NCBI GenBank assembly: GCA_019775845.1
Contig: JADQAV010000018.1
Coordinates: forward strand, 565,044-629,043
Length of the DNA: 64,000 nt
Direction of reading: 5' to 3'
Origin: Myrmaecium sp. VS I D KN 1
Taxonomy: Eukaryota; Ascomycota; Dothideomycetes; Valsariales; Valsariaceae
The translations under genes and the position numbers were made by a program. Below, in pieces: positions 9,672 through 19,103 of the stretch. The notes beneath the pieces are model-generated. The model had not been told where the DNA came from. It saw only the letters and a program-made list of their open reading frames with translations, and searched no databases. Every line of letters starts with the position of its first letter. Position 1 is the stretch's first letter.

Positions 9672-12560
9672 GGTGTTTTGGAAGCAAGAAAACGAGTGAA
9701 GGCCTAATAAAGTTGGGGAGCAGGAGAGGAGGAGCTGTTTACTTTTTTCCTCACATCAGAACCTTTCGGCAATTGGAAGTAAAGTGGATTCATGTTTTGT
9801 GATGTGAGGGGTGAAATGCGGAGTACCCCACAGGCCATTTGCCGATGTGGAGCCGGCTGCCAATAGCCGATGGGGCCGCTGGCAAGGCTGGACTCGAGCC
9901 TCTCTGTATTTGTAGGCAGGTTGTATGACTTACTAAGTAGCGTCGCTATGATATAGGGCAGAGACATCTCCTTCTTTCAGCGTTACTTCTTCACAGGTTC
10001 TGTGCAGCTTTCGAAGTCTATCTGAATGCTCTTGAAGCCGTTTTGGTTGCGGAAACTCGATTTACGCCAACTCACACTGAGAGGACGAGAGGTTGTAAGG
10101 CAATTTAACACATATTTACGTTATATCACCTTTGCTTCCTTTCTTTTTTGAGAGTAGGTAGTCCCTGTCTATCTCCTCTCGCTCCGTACGATAACATCCG
10201 GGAATTACGAACCCATGTCAAGGGCTGCGGCTCTAGGCTACGTCCCAGTATATCCAGGCAACTGCTTTAGGGGCGTAGAAAGCTAGAACTCAATGAGTGA
10301 TCGAAAAGGCCGCCAGGAGAGCAGAGTAAGTCTGGGAAGGACATGGGTTATCCATCCCCGCTGGGATGGACTGGATATCACTCGATGTTAGTTAGCAAGG
10401 GAGCGTTTGTAAGGTAATAGCTAGTAACAACCCTCGAGCGCGTACAACGCGTCACAACCGGCTGTGGGCTTGGTATACGCATGAGTAACCGATCTTGAAG
10501 GCATATTGTCAGCCGCTGTTTCATAGTACAGGCTCCACTCCGGGTAAGTTGAACTTGTAGTTAGTTTGGCTCTGTTTGTCTTCTGTTTCACGTGACGACC
10601 CGAGAAACAACGACTTTCAAACGTAGTAATAGGAAATCCATCGTAAAACCGCTCTTAGTGCTGCCGTCGACAGCTATTGGTGCGTACATGCGCGTGGTGA
10701 TGATATTCTTCAGTGGTAACGTGGTGTTGAACAGAGACTATACTTTCCAAAACTACGTATAGAGACGACTTACCAAGGTTCTGCAGCGCTACGCCTAGAT
10801 GATCCTCCTTTCGCATTCGGAATATGGATCAAGAATCATAGTGTGAGCTTATAACAGGCATAGAGTGAGAACCTTTCAAAGTTTGGTGTATAGCTCTTTG
10901 CAGGCTACGATGGGGAAGAACCTTAGGCTCTGACACAACATGGCCTCTCAAAGTGCTAGGAGTAGGTATAGCATGGGTTCCACTGAGCTGGTACGCATGA
11001 AAGACGGCCTGGTCTATATTTCCAAGCATGAAGCGCGCAGAGCTATACGGTACTTACGTATTTTCCTTAGTGAGTAGGATGCTATTTAGAGGAAGTAAGA
11101 AGGCCCTAGAGTCCGGCATCTGCTCTGACCAGGACGGTGAAGAAGGCTATCTCTTCTATGTTTAGGAACAGAAGTGTAAGGGAGAACCACGTGTGCCAGA
11201 TTCAGGTTGATGCATCTGGGCTAGGAGGCTCTGACGTAGTAGTATATAACTGTGGAAGGGGATTTGCAGTTCGCTTTGCCCTTTTATTGGCTCTATAGTA
11301 AGGTCCGTGTCGTATGACACTTTCCACACGGTACTGTCGCTAGAGGCGCTGTACCTCTCCACGAGGATACATCCAGCTCTGGATCAGCATTGCCTGCGCA
11401 AGTAAAGAGATGGTTGTGGGTGTGCATAAGGGGCGAATACCCAATCTGACTCATCTTCACGACGCAGTCTTAACAAAAAGAAGCCCAGAACCTCCGCTAG
11501 AAGAAAGGATGGAATAATATCCACTGTGACTACGCCCTAATAAGCGTACTAGCTCAGTAAAAACGGGTGAACATCGATGTTGATCCTACTGCAGCCACGT
11601 GCAAGAGGAAGGCTAGTAGAACTAGGATCGAAGGAATTGGGTTTTCCCCGCGTTACCGCAGCCACACGGATCCTACGCCGTTTTGCTTTGCATCGTGGAC
11701 TGGGGTATAATGCGATTCCAATGCGTCAAGCAAGTCTGCTAACGATATACGTTTCAAGGTTGTGGGACTCAATCCTGTTGCGGAGTGCATACCATGACTT
11801 CAGCAATCTCTACCACATATTTCCAAAACATTTTGAATTAGTGAGAGGAGCTGCGCTCCGAGGAAATCTAGAAGGCCCAGGCCACGTGGAATTTCGAGGA
11901 ATCCATGATCACGTTAAATCATGTACGCCGATCCCGCAGCCCCGATTCCGCAAGCCAGCCGGCCGACGCCGCTTCCGCTCCGACGACCTCCCGACGCACG
12001 ATGCCGGGCAGGACTGCCGGGCTGGAAGGGGCCTTGGCGCGGACAGACCGTCCCCCGGGTCCAGACTCGGCGACTCGGCGGACCCGCTCGCCCTTTCCAT
12101 TTTCCCCCGCCGGGACCCGCCCCCGGACCAACTTTGGCCGCGCCCGCGCCACGCCCTAGCCCGGGCGGTCCGACATCGGCCTAAAACTCTGCAAAAATTC
12201 TCTCGTAATGGGACCCGCTCGTGCCTTTCCTCACGCCTGAGACCGATTCGCCCACCGGGTCGGGTGATGAGCCATACGACCTTAAGGTAACGTTCCCTCC
12301 GCCGTCCCAAGGGGGGCGCGCCGAAATCGCAGCCGGGACGTTGCAGTCATCGCTGGGGTGAGGAAGTATTTGATCGCTCTTGGCTGCAGCGCCGCGGTGA
12401 TCTTCTTCTGTCGTTCTCACAAATACTCCTTTCCCCCCTTCCAACCACACCGGAACATCCAATTAGCTACCCCGGATTTCCCATCACATTTGATTGATCC
12501 ACCGAACTGGAAACAGAACGAACATTCAACATCTTCCGAAACGATTCACCTCCGTCTGTG
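9672..12560. other. 2.9 kb gene-free stretch with a GC-rich island
   Basis: No frame here resembles a protein I know. From 9672 to about 11900 the base composition is mixed and all frames are short. From about 11910 to 12180 the DNA becomes strikingly GC-rich and opens several overlapping frames on both strands, none convincing. Then follows the leader of the amino-acid transporter. The stretch could be a large promoter, a decayed insertion or a non-coding transcript; no terminal repeats or target-site duplications were recognised by eye. Confidence 0.45.
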
Positions 12561-14021
12561 ATGACAGTCCCCATCGCCTCCTCCTCATCCTCCTCGGCCG
12601 ACGTCTCGGTCACAGCAATGAATATGGCGGCGAGCGAAAAGAACGCCAGCCAGCTCCCCGCTGCGGAAGAGAAGCCGCGCGAGATCTCTCCGGCCCTCGA
12701 CGATGCATCCACCTTCAGCAAAGGCGAGGTCGACTCCGCCATCGTTCACAACCCCTTCGGCGATGAGAGTGGCAACAGCAAGTACCGCACCCTCACCTGG
12801 TGGCAGGCCGGTTTCCTCATGATCGCCGAGACCATCTCCCTCGGCATCCTCTCGCTTCCCCAGGTCATGGCCGGCATGGGCTTCGTGCCCACGATCCTCC
12901 TCATGATCCTCATCTGCATCATCTCCACCTACACCGGCTGGATCATCGGGCAGGTGAAGCTGATGTACCCGGGCCTCCACAACTTCGGCGACGTCGGCAT
13001 GCTCCTCTTCGGCCGGGCCGGCAAGGAGGTCCTGGAGATCTGCCAGCTCGTCATCCTGCTCTTCATCATGGCCGCCCACATCCTCACCTTCTCCATCATG
13101 ATGAACGTCCTCACCGGCCACGGCACCTGCACCATCGTCTTCCTCGTCGTGGGCGCCATCGTCTCGCTCATCGCCACCCTCCCGCGCACCCTCAAGAACG
13201 TCGCCTTCCTCTCCATCTTCTCCTGCCTCTCCATCCTCTGCGCCATCACCGTCACCATGGTCGCCATCGGCGTCGACCACGTCGACCACCCGGTCATCTA
13301 CGCCGTCACCCCGAGCAGCATGACCTCGTTCCAAAGCTCCGTCGTCGGCGTGGCCAACATCCTCCTCTCCTTCACCGCCCACGTCGCCCTCTTCGGCATC
13401 AGCAGCGAGCTCAAGGAGCCGCGCGACTTCAACAAGGCCCTCGCCATGCTCGAGACCAGCTGCCTGACCCTCTACATCGTCGTCTCCGTCGTCATCTACC
13501 GGTACGCGGGCGCGGACGTGAAGAGCCCCGCCATCGGCTCCGCCTCCCCGCTCGTCGCCAAGATCGTCTACGGCATCGCCATCCCGACCATCGTCATCGC
13601 CGGCGTCATCAACGGCCACATCGCCGTCAAGAACCTGTACGTGCGCATCTGGCGTCGCACCCCGGCCGTCATGGCCGAGCGCAGCCTGCGCGCCTACGGC
13701 ACCTGGTACGGCCTCGCGGTCGCGCTCTACGTCGTCGCCTGGGTGATCGCGAGCGCCATCCCCGTCTTCTCCCAGCTCCTCGGCCTCCTGGGCTCCCTCT
13801 TCTGCTCCTGGTTCACGGTGGGGTTGCCGGCCTTCTTCTGGCTCGCCATCAACAAGGACGTCTGGTTCCGCGACTGGCGGAAGACGCTGATCACCGTAAT
13901 CAATGTCGGTTTGATCCTCTTCGCCTGCGCCATCTGCGGCCTCGGCGTGTATGGCAGCGGGTATGAGATTGCCCACAACACCGGCGGCCAGTCCGCGTTC
14001 AGCTGTGCGGATAACAGCTGA
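12561..14021 (+). CDS. AAAP-family amino-acid transporter (Mtr/Avt-like)
   Basis: Intronless, 486 residues from ATG at 12561 (MTVPIASSSSSS). A Ser- and Glu-rich cytoplasmic N-terminus of about 75 residues is followed by about eleven hydrophobic segments. The first conserved block, TWWQAGFLMIAETISLGILS, is the usual Aa_trans signature of this fungal branch; GISSELKEPRDFNKAL and IAGVINGHIAVKN are further family motifs. Fungal relatives such as Neurospora Mtr import neutral amino acids at the plasma membrane, others work at the vacuole; the exact location is unclear. The coding sequence has extreme C preference at third positions, which makes long false antisense frames. An in-frame ATG at 12618 is a possible shorter start. 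Short hydrophilic C-terminus. Confidence 0.92.
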   Translation: MTVPIASSSSSSADVSVTAMNMAASEKNASQLPAAEEKPREISPALDDASTFSKGEVDSAIVHNPFGDESGNSKYRTLTWWQAGFLMIAETISLGILSLPQVMAGMGFVPTILLMILICIISTYTGWIIGQVKLMYPGLHNFGDVGMLLFGRAGKEVLEICQLVILLFIMAAHILTFSIMMNVLTGHGTCTIVFLVVGAIVSLIATLPRTLKNVAFLSIFSCLSILCAITVTMVAIGVDHVDHPVIYAVTPSSMTSFQSSVVGVANILLSFTAHVALFGISSELKEPRDFNKALAMLETSCLTLYIVVSVVIYRYAGADVKSPAIGSASPLVAKIVYGIAIPTIVIAGVINGHIAVKNLYVRIWRRTPAVMAERSLRAYGTWYGLAVALYVVAWVIASAIPVFSQLLGLLGSLFCSWFTVGLPAFFWLAINKDVWFRDWRKTLITVINVGLILFACAICGLGVYGSGYEIAHNTGGQSAFSCADNS

Positions 14022-14877
14022 GTGATGGAAGCGGAGAGAAAGGAAGAAAGCAAAGAGATTTGCACATCAAACTGCCCTGGATGTCCGAGACGACCGTCGG
14101 CTTCAGAAATGGACCGACAGTCGTCACCCGCACCGGGCGCGCCTGTTACCCTGACCGGAACTGCGATCTCCGTCGCCGGGATACACCGCCAGGCGGGCGT
14201 ATGAGTACGCCGGGCATCCCGCCCTGCATCGGCTTGATTAGCCGTGTACGATATCACGGGTACGATTGCGCGGCTGAAAGACGCCGCGAACTCGATTAGA
14301 GCTGGAAGCACCCTATAGATGAAGAAGTAGAAGAAGTAGAAGGGTATGAGATGGAAGAAGAAACGCTTGGCAGCTGTATGGACCTGCGCCAAGGAATAGA
14401 GGATAGAACATTATACCCCACAACAACAATGATATAGAGTGTATAGACGTAGAGATGTATGAACAGATTCGAGTACCTTTGGAGACTGAACTACGCTTCT
14501 TTTTCACGACTTCATCTTCTTCCTTTTCTTGCGCGGGTGTACGGTGATCTCCCGATGTCGGCGGAATTAGGGCTTTGGTGTTAGATGTATAATCTATCGT
14601 GATTTATCAGGTGACATGGATGTACATGGAAACACCGGTAAACGGATGGATTCATCAAATCCCGCGATCTTCCCGGTCGCTCTTATGACGTAGGGAGTAG
14701 ATGCTCCAAAGAAGACGTGTGAACGTCGTTCATTCTATGGGTGTGTATATACTCTTTCTTCAGAAAACCTACAAAACGCGCTGATTCTAATCCATCTCTC
14801 TCTATAATCAAAAAACAAGCAAGCCGCCCAACAGAATACTAAGATTTCCCGTCTATCACCAAGCACGGCCATCTTCT
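14022..14877. other. Convergent intergenic region
   Basis: Lies between the transporter (plus) and the aminotransferase (minus). Contains GAAGAAGTAGAAGAAGTAG-type purine-rich sequence near 14320-14340 and otherwise AT-richer DNA. No gene seen. Confidence 0.5.
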
Positions 14878-16304
14878 CTAGACCACATTCCGAACGACGT
14901 CGTCGATGGCCTCGGCCACGTACTGCACGTTCGAGGAGTTCACTGCGGGTGCAACATGTTAGCTTCAGAACATAAAAAAGGTAGGCTGGAGCAAGACATA
15001 CACCCACTAATCGACGCCCTCCCGGAGGGCATCCCATACACATGATACTTCACCTTCAGCACCTCCATCTGCGCCGGCGTCAGGCCCAAATACGAAAACA
15101 TACCGATCTGCTCGACGATATGCTTCCACGATCCCGGAGTGCCAAGCCGGGCCAGGCCATCATACAACGCACGACGCATCGTCTTGATCCGCCCGCTCAT
15201 AACCGTCAGATCCGCCAGCCACTGCCGCCGCAGCGCCGGGTCCGCGAGCACGGTGCGCACCAGCTCGGCCCCGCCGCGGGGCGCCATGCTGTACTCGCCG
15301 CGGATGAGCTGGCAGAGGTTGTTGAAGACGACGTCGCGCAAGCCCGGCTGCGGCTGCGGCGCGGTCGCAGCAGCAGGGAGGACGTGATGAAAGGCCCCCA
15401 CGCGCTGGCCGTAGAGCCCAAAGTTCTTGGCGAAGCTCTGCGCGACGCTCATCTCGAGGCCGCGGGCGAGGAAGTGGCGGAGCGGCCAGGCGTCCTGGGC
15501 CGGGTCGCCGGAGGCGAAGCCCTGGTAGGCGCAGTCGAAGAAGGGGTACAGTCGCTTGGCGGCGACGAGGTCGGCGAGCCGTCGCCACTGCGGAGGGGAC
15601 GGGTCCAGGCCCGTCGGGTTGTGGGCGCAGGCTTGCAGGACGAGGACGTCGTCCGGTCGGGCGTGGGCTTCGAGCGTGGCGACCAGCGCGTCGAAGTCGA
15701 GCGCCCGCCGCGTGGCGTCGTAGTACGGGTACGTGGCGATGGGCACGCCTTGCAGCTCCCAGATGCCGTGGTGGTTCGCCCAGGTCGGGTCGGAGAGCCA
15801 GACGGTCGGGGGTCGCAGGTGCCGGGCCAGGAAGAGCGCGGCGAGGTGGTTGGCGCCCGTGCCGGAGATGGTTTGGACGGAGGCGATCCGCGCCCGATGC
15901 CCCGCCGCCACGTCCTCGTCCTCCGCCTCGCTGTCCAGGCCGAAAAGCAGGTCCCGCGCCCGCTCCAGGAAGCCCAGGTCGCCGGCGATGGCCAGGTAGT
16001 CGTGCCGGCCCGGGTCGGCGGCCGCGTGCAGGCGGTCCTCGGCCGCGCGGACGGACGGCAGCGGCCACGGCGCCCCCTCCTCCGTCCGGTAGACGCCGAT
16101 GCCCAGGTTCACCTTCCGCGGGTCCGCGTCCCGCCCGTACTCGGCCAGCAGCTCGAAGATGGGGTCCTGGCCGATCTTGGGGAGCGCCGCGAAGCGGGAG
16201 GCCATGGTGGTGGTCACTTCGGCGTCGGAGGCGTCATGGTGGCCGTTGGTGGTGGCCGATGGGGCTTCACTGTGGCCGTTGGTGGTGGTGGCTGAGGGAG
16301 ACAT
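14878..16304 (-). CDS. Aspartate aminotransferase (class I PLP enzyme)
   Basis: Two exons on the minus strand, 16304-15002 and 14942-14878 (intron 59 bases, GTATGT donor), total 1368 bases, 455 residues. The join gives GRASISGLNSSNVQYVAEAI, the normal end of this family. PLP binds Lys293 in SFAKNFGLYGQRVG; other family marks are VNLGIGVYRTEEG, SGTGANHL, HNPTG, DCAYQGFASGD and the carboxylate-binding Arg in SGR. The enzyme exchanges aspartate and 2-oxoglutarate for oxaloacetate and glutamate. The first 34 residues form a Thr/Asn/Gly/His extension in which TTNGH recurs; the core could start at Met34-35 (MASRFAALP). The extension lacks the Arg pattern of a clear mitochondrial presequence, so the protein is probably cytosolic, by inference. 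Confidence 0.93.
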
Positions 16305-16833
16305 GGTGGCTGATAATCTTCTCTTCTCGTTTCGTTTCCGTCTCGTTTCTTCTTTCTGTCTGTCCTGCCTTCGCTCAACACCTACTACATACCCAGAGGA
16401 GGGGGAGGGGCCTTTCGCCCGCTACTTAAGGATTCGTTGTCCCTGCGGGTCCGCCGGTGCCGGTGGGGAGAGCCGGGAGGTTAAGCGAGACTGTGAACCT
16501 TACCCGGTTCCGGTATGGTCAGCCTTGCAGATGGCCAGGTGGCGCGGCCTTAAGCCGGCCACTAAGCCGACGAATCCCGATAGCGATATCATGATACGGA
16601 GGGTGATATAACTTGATGCTGAAGGTATACGGCTGCATTACACTTACAGACTTCTAACTTGATTACCTGAGTCCCTCTGAGTATAAGAATAGACTTTGCG
16701 TGGCAAGTTAAAGCGAATGTGGTAGTAGGGCGGCGCTGTGACACCGCATATTCGGTCACTGATACCCTATCTAGTACAGAGTAGTAGTAGTAGTAGTATG
16801 GGAGGAAAATCTTGTAATCCACGTATAAACATC
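16305..16833. other. Intergenic spacer, aminotransferase promoter side
   Basis: Holds the promoter of the minus-strand aminotransferase (GC-rich part, 16305-16600) and the 3' region of the nitronate monooxygenase (AT-rich part). An (AGT)n run lies at about 16780-16798. Confidence 0.5.
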
Positions 16834-17955
16834 CTACAGCTTACCTTCTGCCTTCACGTCTGCATCCGTATCCGGCTCCTCCGTATAGACAGACGCCGCC
16901 TGCTGTAGCCGCGCCCTGGCCTGTTGCCGAGCCTCGCGCACGATGTCTCCAGCCGGACGGATCTGCTTGATGAGTCCGACGCCCGCTCCCGCATATCGGA
17001 TGACACGCCCCTCTCTCCCGGCCGCGCCTTCGTCCCGCTTCTCCGCCTCCTGATGCAGCCGCATATTCTCCTCGAGCGGCATCCCCCTCTCCGCATCAAG
17101 GAACGTCCGATTCAGAAGCGCCCGACCATCATACCGACTCGGCCAGCCATTCGTCCTCTTAACCTCATCAAACACCCTCGCCCTCACCGTCGCCACCCCG
17201 CCATCCTCCGCCCGCAAAATCTCCTCCCGATACACATCATCCACGCGCGCCTCCTCCGCCCCCAAAAACGCCGTCCCCATCACCACGCCATCCGCCCCCA
17301 ACGCCACCGCCGCCGCCACGCCCCTCCCATCCACCACCCCGCCCGCCGCCAGCACCCCCGTCCCCGCAAACCCACCCGCATCCAACGCATCCCTCATCTC
17401 CGGCACCAACGCCACCACCCCCGCCGACCGCCGACACCCATGACCCCCCGCGTCCGCGCCCTGCGCCACCAGCACGTCCGCCCCCGCGGTCCGCATCACA
17501 TCCATCCCCTCCGCCACCCCGCCCACCTGCACCCACACCCGCGTTCGCCCCCCCGTCACCTCACGAACACGCCGCGCCCAGCTCCCGTACTCCGCCGTCT
17601 CGCGCGCGGCGAACAGCCACACGGCCGCGGGTTGATGCTTCCGAATCAGCGCCGACGCGCCCGTCAGCTCGCTGCCCCAGAGCGTGAAGCCGACGCCGAT
17701 GGGCAGCGTGGAATGGTGGTGGCCGGGGCCGGGGCCGCCGGGGCCGAGCCCCAGCCCCAGCGCACGTACCCGCTCCGCCGCCTCCTCCAGCGCCCGGTCC
17801 AGCGCGCTGAGGTCGAAGCCCCCGGCGACGAAGCCGATGCCGCCGGCGGCGGAGACGGCGACGGCGAGGGCGGGCTGGGCGATCTTGAGCATGGGGGCGC
17901 TGGCGATGAGGGGGGTTTGGGTCCAGGGGTAAATGGCGCGGAGGGGGCGGGACAT
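16834..17955 (-). CDS. Nitronate monooxygenase (2-nitropropane dioxygenase family)
   Basis: Intronless, 373 residues, FMN-dependent TIM barrel. Visible family features are the N-terminal TPLIASAPM, a GGIGFVAGG loop, IGVGFTLWG, the phosphate-binding ADVLVAQGADAGGHG segment (about residues 175-189), LAAGGVVDGRG and GADGVVMGTAFLGAEEA. These enzymes oxidise alkyl nitronates such as propionate 3-nitronate, a plant and fungal defence compound that inhibits succinate dehydrogenase. The region between residues 72 and 83 is a Gly/Pro/His insert that looks lineage-specific. The C-terminus after about residue 330 is charged and helical. The neighbours do not suggest a pathway. Confidence 0.9.
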   Translation of the reverse strand: MSRPLRAIYPWTQTPLIASAPMLKIAQPALAVAVSAAGGIGFVAGGFDLSALDRALEEAAERVRALGLGLGPGGPGPGHHHSTLPIGVGFTLWGSELTGASALIRKHQPAAVWLFAARETAEYGSWARRVREVTGGRTRVWVQVGGVAEGMDVMRTAGADVLVAQGADAGGHGCRRSAGVVALVPEMRDALDAGGFAGTGVLAAGGVVDGRGVAAAVALGADGVVMGTAFLGAEEARVDDVYREEILRAEDGGVATVRARVFDEVKRTNGWPSRYDGRALLNRTFLDAERGMPLEENMRLHQEAEKRDEGAAGREGRVIRYAGAGVGLIKQIRPAGDIVREARQQARARLQQAASVYTEEPDTDADVKAEGKL

Positions 17956-18100
17956 GGTGTGGGTTTGTAGAGTGGGTGGGAGGTGAGTTAGTTAGGTAGA
18001 TGCGTTGTAGGTAGTTTCGAGGTGTCAAGGACTCTGATGAATGCGGTGATTGGATGTCTTGAAATGCTGTTGTGTATGCTCGAAGCAGGATCAAGTCAAT

Positions 18101-18110
18101 CCTATATATA
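18101..18110 (-). promoter_or_regulatory. TATA-like element of the nitronate monooxygenase gene
   Basis: On the minus strand TATATATAGG lies about 150 bases before the ATG at 17955. A plausible TATA box by position and sequence; unproven. Confidence 0.35.
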
Positions 18111-18515
18111 CTTATAAGTGAACAATGCTGATGGGGAAAACGGTGCGCCGGAGCATCGCGGAGCCTTCCCCGCTTAGCCGAGGTCGAAGGCTTGACGTGA
18201 CGAGGCTACGTCCCATTTTCAACTGCAGTTTACCTATCTCCGCGGAGTTTATAAGGTAGGATTCTGGAGCATCCAATAGCTGTCGTGTAAAATAATAAAT
18301 ATTATATACATCTGATTTTGCCTTAACTATACTGGTGTTCGGGTTACCGGAAAGAATGGTCACTCAATGATAGATCTTTGAAACAAGCAGTTCTGAACGA
18401 ATGGATTTGATTTTGTCGTTCAAGATACCTGATGGACTGAATGAATGGACATCAAAAGCGGAGAGCGGACTGTCCAGCCTTTCCTTTCCTCTGTCTGTGC
18501 GGTGGTGGACATGAT

Positions 18516-18540
18516 TGTGTGTGTGTGTGTGTGTGTGTGT
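18516..18540. repeat. (TG)n microsatellite
   Basis: Uninterrupted TG dinucleotides for about 25 bases. Confidence 0.95.
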
Positions 18541-18740
18541 ACTTCCGCGTGCTTCTGAAACAGGAAAGAGTGATGTGAAGACAGTAATGGGAAAATTCTC
18601 AGTGAAATGGCCGTGAGATCCAATTTCCCCATGACCGCGCGGTTCCTCCGTGGTTTATGGATAGCTGCTACCTGTCAGCGCTCGTCACGTTCGCAGGCGC
18701 TATTCATTCCAGAAAAAAAACATACCTCAATCAAACCAAT

Positions 18741-19103
18741 CTAGCAAGGGTTGGCAATGACCTTGAAGCTCTTCCAGGGCTTGTCGAACTGGCCGCTGTC
18801 GGAGCGCATGCAGGTGTTGTAGGCGTCGTAGCAGTTGGTGCAGTCGGTGGTCGGGCAGACCTCGACGTTGAAGCCGCACCGGGCCTCCAGGCTGTCGCCC
18901 GTGGCCCGGATGGACTTGATGTCCGGGTAGGCGGACAGGTCCGTGCAGGCGGCCGCCTCGTCGTCGATCCAGAACCCGGTCGAGTCCTCGCAGAGGTCGT
19001 CGGTGAAGATCTCGACCTGCCAAGCGTCCTTGGCCGCCGCCGGCGCGACCGAGCTGGCGAGGAGGGCGAGGAGGGGGAGGACGGGGAGGGTGGTGAAACG
19101 CAT
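18741..19103 (-). CDS. Small secreted cysteine-rich protein (effector-like)
   Basis: Intronless, 120 residues. A clear signal peptide (MRFTTLPVLPLLALLASSVA, cleavage likely after the PAAA near residue 24) precedes a mature protein of about 95 residues with eight cysteines: DLC, AAC, ARC, EVC, TDC, TNC, NTC and the final C-terminal Cys. An even number suggests four disulfides. The mature part is acidic and carries no transmembrane or GPI signal. I do not recognise the family. Size, secretion and cysteine content fit fungal effectors, antimicrobial or surface proteins, and that is inference only. A TATAAAAG box lies about 120 bases upstream, in keeping with a regulated, strongly expressed gene. 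Confidence 0.8.
   Translation of the reverse strand: MRFTTLPVLPLLALLASSVAPAAAKDAWQVEIFTDDLCEDSTGFWIDDEAAACTDLSAYPDIKSIRATGDSLEARCGFNVEVCPTTDCTNCYDAYNTCMRSDSGQFDKPWKSFKVIANPC

Larger units (their letters stand above)
17956..18740. other. Intergenic region upstream of the nitronate monooxygenase
   Basis: Carries the promoter of the minus-strand nitronate monooxygenase and the 3' flank of the small secreted protein. AT-rich around 18230-18330. Only simple repeats were noted. Confidence 0.5.

Noticed and set aside
9841-9910. Possible tRNA-like segment (GGACTCGAGCC)
   Set aside because: The T-loop-like bases are not followed by foldable acceptor, D and anticodon arms at the right spacing. No tRNA was found elsewhere by eye either.
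11577-12290. 237-codon plus-strand frame in the gene-free stretch
   Set aside because: No recognisable motif, composition shifts with the GC-rich island halfway, and several other frames are open over the same bases.
12585-13976. 463-codon open frame antisense to the amino-acid transporter
   Set aside because: It is a shadow of strong C-third-position codon bias: the product is an Asp/Glu/Gly/Val-rich string without motifs, while the plus strand codes a clear AAAP transporter.
15042-16295. 417-codon open frame antisense to aspartate aminotransferase
   Set aside because: Same codon-bias shadow; the minus strand carries all catalytic motifs of the aminotransferase.
16924-17970. 348-codon open frame antisense to the nitronate monooxygenase
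   Set aside because: Low-complexity Pro/His/Arg product opposite a well-supported enzyme.
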